A stretch of 64,000 bases of DNA from Thamnaconus septentrionalis (taxonomy: Eukaryota; Chordata; Actinopteri; Tetraodontiformes; Monacanthidae), in assembly GCA_009823395.1 (NCBI GenBank), contig CM020511.1:16607501-16671500 (forward strand). Direction: 5' to 3'. The position numbers and the translations under genes were made by a program. The notes below the pieces were generated by a model, which was not told the origin of the DNA, did no database searches, and saw nothing but the letters and a program-made list of their open reading frames with translations. Of this stretch, positions 27,401-40,480 are shown piece by piece. Position 1 is the stretch's first letter, and every line of letters starts with the position of its first letter.

Positions 27401-30400
27401 CTGACCTCTGACATGCTGGAGTGTTACAGGCTTAAGTCTTAAGGGTGTTAAGGCCTTTATTCATGGCTGGCTGGTTTTAGCACATGTCAGGACAGATAGA
27501 ATACCGGGCTTTTAACCTGTAACTTAAACCTCAGCGCACAGCAAAACTACTTGAACCTCAGACCGCTGAAATGGAATAACACATTTTATCCATAAAGACT
27601 GAAGTTTATGTTAACTGCTTCCAAAAATATTACTCGTTACTCACTTTTAAAAGTTTACCATAATAAGCATCCCTCATAGATGAGCGCTCGGTTCATAGGA
27701 AAAAAAAAAGCCCCAAGCCTACTATGTTTTTCTGACTATGCGCCATCTTACTATGTTTCAGTCTCCATATAGTGTAAACTTGTGCCTGCCAGTACTCGTG
27801 GCTCAGACTGGGTTCAGACAAATCTTTTGAATTTATGCTGCAGGTTGTATTAAAAACCAGATTTATATTAACAGAAACATAGTGTAAAAATAATTTGTAA
27901 AAGAAAAAAAATAGACTTTTTAAGACATTTCCCTCAGTGATCAGCACAAATTGTATCTGACACAAACTTAAGATGCTGACACGGCATTCATTATTGAAAC
28001 AATGAGGGCCGAACCCTCTCAGAGCCGTGTCATGCAGGAAAGCTGTTTTGAACAGCTTTTAAAATGACAATTCCTCTGAGGAGTAGTGACACATTGGGAC
28101 AAAAAGCACACCCAACCCCTCCTGATGTGTTTTTCTTCTAAAATATGCAAAATATCTCCAGCCATCCAAGAACTTTAAAATATGACACGCAGCGGTAAAA
28201 TGATCTACGGGAGTCATTACACAAAATCTTTTTCTTGTTTGTAACAGTATGTCATGATGCTGGCATACATGCTGAAATCCCACTTTGGCTGCCTTGCATC
28301 ATGTCATCACATTTTAGATTTTTTTTCCCCCTACATTGAACTCTCTGGCCCTACGAGAAGAAAATGAACTTTTAATACGGCGCAGAGTGAAGATTTAAAA
28401 TGCTGTAAAGTCACGCTGGAGATTTATTGACATCTCTGCCTTTATGACCCCGCTGTGGGTATAATATGCTGATGCTATAATTAATAATTAACGCCATATA
28501 AAGCTAAGACCCTCCTCTGATCTCACCTTGTGTGTTATTGCACGATGAGTAAGTTGTCCGGTGGACAGAAGCACAAGGGATCACATATCCTCTGAATGTT
28601 GGATGGGCTCCGTGGTATAAATGAATCTGTCGCGAATCCCAGCAGTGCCATTAAATAAGCCCAGTGCAGTGTTTATTGCAGAGCTCCTGTATTTGTGTGT
28701 TTTGTGAGTCCGTGCCAGCGCGTGGCCACCTCTCCAGTCATATCGGTGTGCATCAACAGGGTGAGACAAAATGATATCATGCGCTAAATGTAAGCGGGCA
28801 CCAGGGACCTTTTTTTTTTTTTTTTCACACTTCCATGATGTCACGGCTCAGTGCATGCAGACACAGCAAAATGAAATAACTGCAGGGCCTCAGAATAGCA
28901 GAGACGGACAGATGACCGCCGACGGCGTGTCTGGACGCCGGTGCGTGCTTTGGTCCGCCGCGATCTGAAATGTCACACCGGCGTATCTCAGTGCAGCAGC
29001 AGCAGCAGTGCAGTACCTCTGAAACACTTGAAAACGCAGCCCAGGGCTGTAAACGGCAATTTACGCGGTTAAAAGTGCGACACAGTCAACTTAAGGGTTG
29101 CCGTGTTTTAAAAGAGCAATTAAAACTCGTCTCTGAAAAGGTACAATAAGCCATCACACACACACACAACCCACTGAGGCAACCCCAAGCTGTAGATAAT
29201 GACGGAGATATGCCCCAGAGAAGAGGGTAAACAGCTGTGAGATTACTTTACAGCCACTATTATCACCGCTTCCTCATCCCAGGGTAAACACCCGAATCCA
29301 TTAGTGGGCAAATGCAGATATGGCTGGTGTGTGCATGTGTGTGTGTGTCTCTGTGTGTGTGTTACTCTGCAGAGTGGAGGAATGCGAGAGAAAGTCTGAA
29401 AGAGCGCGGGAACAAAGGCAAAGAAAAACCAGACATCAATGTCAATAATCACACACACACGCACGCACACGCACACACAAGCGTCTGTATTAGCCACATA
29501 CTAGAAACTGGGTGAATTCATGTCCTTCCTGATAAAAACAACAAAATAAAATAAAATAAAAGAGCCAAAAAGCATTGAAATCGATGAACAAATGTAACAG
29601 AATATAAAATCCACAGTAGTGTGATGACAGTGAAAATAACAGAGCCTAAACTAAACACACTGGCCAGGATCTGCACAATCTACGCTCACTGTTTCACACG
29701 AAATAGTCATTGAACCAGAACAATTTGTGGTCAATTCAGGACTCTGACACTTGTGTTTGTGATTTTTGCGGTTAGTAACTGCGAACAGCATGTTATACAA
29801 TAAGTGCTGCAATACAGAGCAGTTGGACATTTGAATTCAGAAGTTTTAAGACGGTCAAATTAAGGTCAGACGGTTGTTGAGCATTTTAGGTGCATCGTGA
29901 AATTTCATCCAAAAGGCCATAAAGTCCATTAAGTTGCCACCACGTGATTGGCTAATTAGCTATTTGTGCTTGCAAGCAATTAAAGGCTATAACTAACTAA
30001 GTGGCCGCTGAGCGCATATGGGCTCGTGTTCATGCGTGTCACTCCGAGCCGACGTCTGGGGATTCACCTACTCCAGCAAGCAGCGGTGTTACTGGGTCAA
30101 CTGGCAGCAAGACTTGTAGAAGACAAGCAGTGTGTGTGTGTGTGTGCGTGTGTGTGTCTGTGTGTCTGTGAAAAGGTTGAATGGAGAATGAAGCCTCTGC
30201 TACACCTTCAGTAACCTGAAGGATGAGTAAGCAGCAAAGTGTTGAAGGACATCTGGGGTTGAAAGACTCACTGTCTCTGGCAAGCAGATAATGGCAGTGT
30301 GAGAGCAAACTGTAAAAGTGCAGATAAGGCTTCAACTGTTTGGCTCGTGGACAGAAAAAAAGGAAAAAAAAATTCTGTGAGCCAGAGTTTCCTTCGGTCC

Positions 30401-32162
30401 TTAATGCGTGTAACTCTTTCCGTTCCAGTGTGGCACCGACACGAGACACAGGATGTTTTTTGTGTGATTCATGTATATCGTATTGTTATCAAGTGTTGTC
30501 CATCTACACTGTTGCCCATTAAGTTGGAATCACTTTGTTTTCAGACAGAACCCTGTTTGTCCCCATCTGAAGGCATCAAAAATCACTTTTTTTTTTTTTT
30601 TTTAACCAGGTGCACTGATTACATGATGTGTCCCAGGTTCCCAGGTGCAATGAATTCATGCATGTTTAGTGCTCTAAAATAAAAGGTGAACATATTTTCT
30701 TTATACCTAATGAGCAACAGTCTTTCTATCTGTGTGTCTAACTGACACTAATAACATAATAGATGCCTGAAGCAGCTTTGGACTAACTTTTGATAAAATT
30801 GCATTTTCCCTCATTTTCTGCTGAGGCTACTGTGACGGTGCCTCTGCTGACATTCCATAAGCCAAGTTCATGGCAGTACAGCATTCCAGTCAGTAGAGGT
30901 CTACAGTGGGCGAGGAGTCCAGCTGAAGAAAAACAACATGTCTCCATGCCAGTGTCAAGATGGGACATTCAAATCTGTGTACAATAGGGCGATTTCTGCC
31001 AAAATATCCACAGCAGCCTCCTTCCTGTGTTCATGCGAAGCGTGGGCATAAATCATAAATCGAAAGCTCATTAATCAAGCTGGTCTCTCAGACGTTTGGA
31101 CTACACCGCTGAAGCAGCATGGAGAGATTTTATGTTTTTCTTATTTTTCTTCTTTCGAATTTGAGTCTATGTTTGAAAACAATGTGTCAAAGTAAGTAGT
31201 AAGTGGTAGTGCTCCGAGTGGTGCCAAATGTTTTGGTAAGTAATAAAGTTGTGTATCTATCTATCTATTTACAAACATGCATGAGGCCACTTTAGGCATG
31301 TAGTCAGATTTTTGAGAAAAAAACGTTACTTTGCTCTCGTGAGCAGCTCACTGAAACTGTTCAACGCGCTTTAATTCTGTCTGGAAACATAATGTTTCAA
31401 TCCTGCTTCTCAACCAGAAGTTCAGACCCAGAGACCATTTAACGTTGCGTGGCGAGGAAATCACAGGTGGCGCCGATTGGCTTTGGCAATCAGCACAACG
31501 GCGGCAATTAGGAGAATTAGTCACACCTGCGCTGGAGAGGTCGACATGACGGCAGTGGTTCAATTACTTTATTGGAATCTAATAGGAATTAAGTAGTGGT
31601 CATGCTGACATAACATTTGGTATGCTTTCAATGACGGCAGATGTTGCACGCCTGGGTGGGGACGACTTCGTGAAACTGAAAACAAGTTGTGGAAACAAAA
31701 GGGGTGGAAAAGAAAAAAAAAAAAAAAACTCTTTTAATATCTGTCCCAAAACAACACAGACTGACATAACTTCCTTTTTTCTGATGACTTCATGGACACG
31801 CTATACTGCCAACATGACCATGGGTTCATATGTTACAACTTATAGTAGTTGAATCCAAGATTAGATGTGTTAAAACTGGGGTTAGCTGTGTGGAAATAGA
31901 AAATCACCAACACTGGAACGCCCATAAAAAAAAGTGCATACATGCAATAAGATCAGTGTGTGATGATTTAAAAATTTGCCAAAAATCCTTTCTCTAAAGT
32001 CTAAATACTATTAAACACTGCAACAAAAGGAACGAAAGTCAGCTGTGCCTGATGGTGGAGAGACATTGAAAATTGTTCTTTGGAAGCAGCGGTGAGAAGG
32101 TAAACAAGTAATTAGACACCTGTTTCCTTTTCCAGGGCTGTCAAGTGACTGTGTGCATCTTG

Positions 32163-32200
<38 letters not shown>

Positions 32201-33607
32201 GTATTTGTGAGCCTTAGAAATCTGCTGATGGCCAGTTATTCAACTTTAAAAAAAAAAAAAAGTAATTCCCTTTGCAGTGTGCACCCGGTGTTTTATGTAC
32301 ACACAGTTTGCACGGAACAAGAGATACTGATGACCAAAGCACAATTTGGAAACATTGGAAGATGGGCCAAGTTGCTTCTTAGCGCAACAAAAACTTTTCT
32401 TTTTCCCCGCACGTGGGAGGAAGTCCCATGTAAACGTTTCTGGGTATCAACAAGCGCAACCGGCAACAATGAGGTCAGTGCCTCAGCTAAACCCTCCTGT
32501 GCTCATAAATCAAGGCACGGCTTGTCAGCGTCTCCACTTCATTTGCGAGACTTTGGCTGATATTTCAGAACGCTGCCAAGAGCGTATGCTAGAACACTCA
32601 GAATAGAGGCACGGAGGAATTGACGCCTCAAGAGCAGCTGTCAGGGGGTCTCCAGACGAACGCTCTTGTTATTCCTGGGGAGACGGGAGTCTACTGTAGT
32701 GTGACTGTCCTGCTTTAACCGAGCACTGCCGGCCCTCACGAGCGCTCTGCGGGCCATTTAGCGGTCAGCTGACAGTTTCTTCTTCCATTTGTCTGGAATT
32801 ACGGGTGGCTGCAGGCTGCTGCTGAATCAGCGGAAGCCAAGAGGTGCTTCGGCGCACGGGGAGTTGGAGGATGGTGGCGTCATTCTTTCTTTACCCCGAA
32901 TCAGTCCAACGTCTTGCTTAGCAAGTTCAGCATACAACAGGAACAATACACCTGCAGCGTGTGTCTTAATGCATCACTCAACTGTGTTGTAACAGTCTGA
33001 ACTGAGCTCATCTTCAGATATCAGATATTGAATGTCACGGAACCGGATCACTTGGATCATTTTGACTGGTGAGATCCGTCACGGTAAAAATGGTGCACAG
33101 CCCGCCTCTTTTCGCAAACAGCCAATCACATGCGTTGTCACGGCTGATATGGGAAAATTATTTGATGTTGCTTCAACCAGAACCTGAGCAGTAGCCTTTA
33201 ACTACAGGTACAAGATAGAATGTTTCTGAGTGAGCGAGTTATAACTAGTTTTGAATGCTTTGATAGCCAAGAAATTAGTCATTGCCTTTGCATCCCATTT
33301 CTTCTTATAACTCTCGTAAAATGGACGTAAAATGCACCTTGCTTGCCCTTGCTGGTGTAGTAGTGACACATTTAATGTTTCTTTAACTAAAACAATAAAG
33401 GCCAGCAGTTGATGCATCACTGTTGTGTGCAAAAAAATGTAATTTCCTTAAATAAAATCTGTCTCCAGGCTCACTTTTCATCAAATCAGCGCTATCCAAC
33501 AAACCCTCTCACTGATTGTTTTCAGGCTGGGGTTTCACACTTTATGACACTGTCCAGACCAACACAGGCCCAGGGTGGGTAATTTCCCTTGAGTGTGCCT
33601 CCGTCTA

Positions 33608-33665
<58 letters not shown>

Positions 33666-36294
33666 GTGGACGGCTGCGTCACTCCTTGTGATGTCCAAGG
33701 CGCAGCACCATTAGGCCGATCTTTGATGTCCGGTCTTGGCCCAGGATGTCGCGTGTGTGGACAGTGATTGAATGAAGCGAGCTGAGTAAAGATCCCTCGG
33801 AGACACACCCTGAAACCGCAGGAACCTTGGCTCCTCACTCCCGTCCGGCGCCGTCGTACTTGGTTAACGTGATCCCCGTGCCACCTCTCAGTGACAGCGG
33901 TGACATTTAAGAGAAAAGCCCTTTTGGCAAAGGCGAGGAGTGACCCTACGCGCATGATAACATTTCCTACCGTGATGCCCAACTTGAAATAAATCAAATT
34001 GTGGTAACAAAAGTTATGGGAAAGAAACCTCAGTTGACCACACGAGTTTGAATGAACTGTTCCAGCCAAAATGAAGCACCGTCTTGTTGACCATGATTTT
34101 GCTAAAGTGCAGGAAGGCTGTTTTTCTCGCGTGAGGATATTTAATAAATACTCGGGCAGCTCAACGCATCATGGTGTTACACGTGTAAAGAATCACAGTG
34201 TTTTTAACCGCACGGGACACAGGAACTACTCCTGACAGAAAAAAAAAAAAACGAGAATTCCCTGTTCCCAGTGTCTCCGACACATGTTTTGGCAGGAGAG
34301 CAAGTTATTTTTTCATTACACAGGAGGCGAATGTCATCGTGACGGAACAGGTGCGCTAGCGGGCCGGGAAAGGGTGGAGAATAAAGTATGAGCCGCCTGA
34401 CGCCATCCCCGTGCTTTATTACGAGGGGAGAGTATATGGGAAGTTTGGGGGAAGAGTTGATTCAGCTTGTAAAAGGGCTCTTTTTGTGGACCCTTCGTGT
34501 CCAGAGATCACAGAGCAGATGTGTAGGTGTTGTGCATCAGGAACGCACGCTGCGAGGAGGGAACGCATCGGAAGTTGAAAAGGGCAAATTGCGGGGAAGG
34601 AAAATCCTCGACGCTGAACTGCAAATGTGGGGAAAAAACAAAAAACGCAACTATGATTTAATGGCCTTGAAGACGACGACATGACGTGAGGAAATAGCTG
34701 ATCCACTCGTCTGGTGGCCTCAGAAGACTTCCTGTCAAATTCCAAACATCATCGTGTGGCGACGATGTTTCGCTGACGCGCAACCAAATGTTGGCGCCAC
34801 GAAAGCCTCTGGTGCTATAAAGAGATAATTTAATGTGCCTCAAAGGGAAAATTTAATAAACTTATGAGTAAATCTTTGTCTGTCAGAGGAAAGCAGTGCA
34901 GCCGCATAATGAAGTTCATACCAGTTTTTAAAGCTGCAATTTTCTTTTTTTCACCATTCAGCTACTTTAAGAGGAAAGTCATCCAGTCGTGTATGGAACA
35001 AATCAATAGGCCTTAACAAGCCACATTTTTAAGGATGGGGACTGTTGGATGCGGTCAAGTGGTGAGGCAATCGCTGCGAAGACACCAAAACCAAACCAAA
35101 ACAAACTGTAGATGGGCGGCGGCAGACAAACCATCGATTACATAACAAGACCAAGTGAGGGAGTTTTTAAAAGTAAGTGAGTGAGCAGAAAAGGGTCTGA
35201 CCTGGCAGGACACGGCTGGCTGTTGCAGGGCATCAGTCCAGTCGCTGGTCTCGATCTGGGGTTGCAGTAGGACGTGTTCACCTGCACTCTCAAGTCTTTG
35301 TAGCACGCCGACTTTGTGTTCATCTGCCCTGCACACGTTGTGAATCGAGAAGAAGTTGGATCAAAATATGTTTCAGGATTTCCTCTCCATACTTCTTGGC
35401 TGCAGGTCAATAAAAGTGTTCTATATTCACTTTAATAGAAGAAGGACTAAATAGAACATTCATATCATAGAGAACTGGTGCAGATTAGCAGGTGACTGTC
35501 TATACTGAAAACCAAAGTTTACAAAATTAGAGTGAACCAAGCCTAAATGTTTTAGTCATGTTTAGTTTAGCTTGATGCTTGTGGATACAAAAGGATACAC
35601 CTGTCAATGATATGTTTTTTGCCATTAATTCAAAGAATCTTGGCAGTAAAACATCTTGAAATGTGCATCTGCACTGCTTAAAAATAAGATAATGATGATC
35701 ATAGTATAAAGTAGTAATACAGTAGTAGTCCAGTTGAAAGTGCTGACTCATGTTCTGGCAGGTTCTTGCACCATCACAGATCTGACGGTGTTTAAATCAC
35801 ATGAAACGCTGACTCTTTATAAGCTGAGGCTGCACAAATTCCCTGCTTGGTATTTGGCCCCAGGGCCTGATCAGTCTGCACATCTAAGCTTATACAGGCC
35901 AGTTTAGTCAGTCACACTCTTTAATAAAGCAAATGGCCCCCACCCGACACTCCACCCCCACCAAACCCCGCCCATCACAGCCTACAATCAGGACTGGGAG
36001 AAGCTGAGCTGGATGAGGTTGACCACAACAGAGTCGAGCAGGGGAACTTTACCTCACGGTGTCCGTCAGGAGAAACTCGACACTGGAGGTTTTGTTCACA
36101 CTTCTGAAGCCATATGCGCGCACAAGGAGGTAGGTGCGTATGACGAAATGCACATGGCCACCCACACAAACGCTCCAGTACACAAAACTCTTTCCGTCCA
36201 GTCTCCCATCATCACGCTAAAGTCTGCTCAGGAACTTTTATTTAAATGTTGTGGTTGCTCCTAAATAATGCACAAGTGTGCTCGCTGGTGCCTG

Positions 36295-36328
<34 letters not shown>

Positions 36329-39300
36329 GGCAGGTTTCTGGAAGAACAAGAGGGTGTACCGGCAGTCCCAAACAAAAACTACTAACGTCCCCTCAGTAAT
36401 CATGGGTAACCTTCCTCCTCTCCATTTACCTCGCAGCTAAAAGCCTCATTATAGATCAGAGGAGTCACACTGATTTTTAGAAGGCGGCCCAAAACAAAGA
36501 TCTGAAGAATGATCAAGGCAGAGAGATTTTTGAAAGTATGCTGTTATTTTTTTTAATTGGAGACTCAAACCAACCAGGACAAGATATTTTCATGTATTTC
36601 ACATTTAAACTTACCTCCGGCACAGGTTGCTGAGCACTGGGAGCGTATGATGGCCCATGTGTAATTGTGTTTCTTCTTCTCATCAGCTCTCTTCAGAGTG
36701 TATTCCCAGCGTACACCTGGGTTCCAGCCCTGCAATAACACCTGGAGGAAGAAAAGTGTGACCTAATTTGTGATTTTTCACAAATAAAGTGGCACCAGCA
36801 AAGAAAATAAGAGTAGAAAATAAGAACACAGGTTGCAGTGGAATAAATAACTAGATCTTGCCTCAATGACCAGTGTCTCATTGGTGGGGCCAGACGAGAT
36901 GAGGCTCTCTGGTCTGTTGTAGGGTCTTTTGTACTCAAATATGGCTCCAGCAATGGGGTGTCTTCCTGGCCAGTCCACAGTCCAGTGCCCGTTCAGGTAG
37001 TAGCGTCTCTGGGTGTCTCGGACAGCCAAGTAGGAGCTGGACGTGTTCAGTTCCATCACACGAATACTTCGAGCCCCAACTGGGATGGTTACCACCCCGT
37101 AATACTCTGAAAAAGAGAAAAAGGCAGTTAAAATGAGACACAACTTTCAGAAGTTGTGACAAACAGCTTTTACTCTAGTAGATTTGCGAAAGATTCAATA
37201 TACCGTCCCTAAGCCATAATTTGTGTTGGCTATAGGAATGTTTCTGACATGTTGGGGACACGTCTGACAGCTGTTAGACGCAAGCAAGCAAGCTAACTAG
37301 CTAGCTAGTCTAAAGCTAATATACATGACTTGCATTAAACTAAGACAACACAATGGTTGGTTCACAGCCATTACGGATAGTATCTCATATAGTAGATACA
37401 TCATACGTGATATTGTCTTCAGTGGGATATGATATGTTTTTAGCCATTTTGCTAAAAAAGGCCACATAACTTTATTAATTTCATGCACTCCAACTTACGG
37501 TTGGTGTAATGCTGCTTGGTGTACTGCCCTTTGTAGATCTTGCAGGTGGAGTTGTCTCCTTTGCACACCCCACAAGCATCAGGCACTGCTGTCGAGCCCA
37601 AAACACGATCACAGCCAACTCGCTGCAGAAAAACAAACAAAAAACCTCAACAATTTACATTTGGAAAACAGACACATTTTAACCACTGTACAACAAATAA
37701 CAACAGCTGAGTCAAGGGTAAATATTTTGGAACAGGAGGCGGTACAGATCTCTTGACGTTCTGCGCTTCAACACTTCAATATCAAACTACAGATTGGTGG
37801 TAAACGTTTCAATTGATTACCTCACACAGCCCGTCGATACAGACGTTGGAACTGTCCTGCGAGCACAGAGTGCCGTCCTTCACCTTGCTGGCCAGGGCGA
37901 AGAAGAAGTCGTAGCCTTCGGCGAAGCAGTACAGCTTGCACACATCTTGATCTGGAAGGAAGTAAAACAAACACAGAAGCAAAGTGTTTACGCTCACCTT
38001 GGCATGGCTAGTTTCCTCCGCAGAGACTCCGCTATGCAGACAGCCCTAATTGAGAGCAACAATTTGTCCTACCGTCCACTCTTGTGTATGGCCCCCAGGT
38101 GTAGTGCCATCCTCGGAACTGTTTGCTGTTGAACTCTGCGCACTGCTGTGCCCTGTAGTCAGGAGTGCTGCTGGGACAGTCCACGGTGTTGCACAGCTTG
38201 TACGACCTGGCAGAGCCCTCGCAAAACTTCCCTCCAAACGCTGGTCTGCAGGTTGGAAATGATTCTCAAAGTCAGAATTATGTATGAAATATAACTGTTT
38301 GATCGTTCATGCCGAGCTTTTTATTATTCTTTTTCATCATCTATTTCATCATCCCCTTGGTGGGGCCGATAAAACGCAGACATAAGGCTCAAAAAAAAAA
38401 TTGAAGAACTTCTTTAACTTTTGCCAACATTGTGATACTGTTGCATTGACCTCTTGTTTCTGTAGATGTCAGTCGTGGACCGTGACTCCCTACCTGGGGT
38501 TGTTGCACTGCCTCTCTCGGTACGTCACTCCACTCTCGCAGCTCCGCGAGCAGGCGGTCCAGGACGACCACTCAGACCAGTGGCCATGTTGGGGCCTCGG
38601 ACCCTCATCGCCCTTTTTCACGCACTGGCCCCGACGACACCACTGGAAAAAAAAATGCACATCATAAAAAGAAAAAAAAGACAGTCAGGCGAGGAAAGGT
38701 GCACACAGGGATATAAAAGTGTCACGGACGTCCAGCTTTTTCAGCGGACGCCGCCCTTTATCTTTATGATGACTGAATGTCAAAGAGTGGAGGAGGCCTG
38801 GGAAGAGCTCAGCTTGAACTGCTGTCACGAACAAAAAAAGCAGAAAAAGAAGAAGAAGCAGGAGGATAAGAAATAAAAAGAACGCTGCGGTCTATTCCTG
38901 GTTACACACTCAACAGTCGATGCGCTGGAACTATTTTGGCCGGTCGCTGCCTTGAGCTGTCATCAAGTGGATTTAACAGAGTGCAGCCAAACACAATTGA
39001 AAGGTGGAAAAAAGGGTCCAGACCTGACAAGGCTGCCTTCGCTCCGCCAGGCCTGCTGTTGTTGCGCAGACACGTGCAATTCATGTTGCGCTGGACTGTT
39101 TTCCAAAATGTTTATTTTTTCCTTTTCTCATAAAAGGGGATAAAGGTAGGAAACCCAAACTTGAACGTGGTTCTTCACAATTGTGTGCGTGTGTGTGTGT
39201 GTGTGATCATCTGGCATCACTTTGGCTGCTGTCCGTTTGACTTAAAACAAAGTAAAACGGCGAGAGGGAGAAGTCTCTCAATTGTTTATTTTTCACAATT

Positions 39301-40230
39301 TCACAAGCCGTGAGCCAGCGCGCATGAAGTCAGGTCCTCTCTACCCCACAGAGCCGTTTCGCTGGACTGAGTTCAGCGATTGCCTCCTCTCATACCACCG
39401 TCGTTCTTCTGCACGGGAGCCAAGCTGCTCTCCACCCACTGCACTTTGCCAAGTGTGCTTCATGAGGCCAGCGGGCAATAAGACCCAGCAGGAATATTTA
39501 GAGGTCCCTTATTGGACCTTTTTTTGTATTAAGATCTGTATTTTTTGGGGAAAAACTTCTACAGATTTCCAGCAAAACAGCATAGAAGCAAAGTAGTCTT
39601 CTGTTTACAGCCTGTAGTATATGCTTATATGTGATTGAAACGAGACAAGGCAGTCTCAGAGGGCGGAACGATCACCTGTCTGGGGGTGTTATCACTGACC
39701 TGGGGTGAGGTTTATGCCCCCCTTGTGACATCACAAAGGGTGATCTTCCAAAGTGTGCGCTCCGGCACACGCTTTCTGAAAATAGGGGCGAGCTTACCGA
39801 GTGCAAGATGGACTTTTTCTTTCTCATTTCTTGGGCGTTCACTTGCGGGCTGGAGACTCGTGTTATTGTTAAAGTGAATTTTCCATCATGAACTCGAAAC
39901 CAAATGTCAAAATTAAGTTTCTCCACAGTGCATCGACCCATTACACTGTTATAACAGGCCCAGTCACACCGTTCCCTGCTCATGCCAAAACAAAACACGG
40001 CTGACTTATTAGTCCACTGTTCCAACACAATGTCCCTGTCACATAAATTGCAAAAAAATATTTTTGCAAAACCAGACTCTCATTTAAGGCAACACCATGG
40101 CTGACTGATGACAGCAGTCGCCGTGTGCTCACCTGCTCTCTTGGATTGTTCGTAATGAAACTACACAGGCACAAAGCCACAGCACACACACCACTATATT
40201 AACATGTGCTCAGCTGCAAGTTCATGCCTT

Positions 40231-40270
<40 letters not shown>

Positions 40271-40402
40271 CCAACTAATCTTGAAGACCTTGAAGGAGAA
40301 CCAGAACAGCTGATTTCCCCACAGTTTTTTTCCCCTGCGGAGGCCGAGTGCCACGGATTCCTAAGTGAGTCCGTCACTGTTTGTGTTTGCTTAATTGTCC
40401 CG

Positions 40403-40480
<78 letters not shown>

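Larger units (their letters stand above)
27024..35201 (-). other. ADAMTS16: Large ADAMTS16 intron (8.2 kb)
   Basis: Lies between the second and third TSP1 repeats. No exon is supportable on either strand. It contains several microsatellites and a GATA/TATC-type tetramer run near 31255-31270, which follows an AATAAAGTTG string and resembles a LINE 3' tail. Confidence 0.65.
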
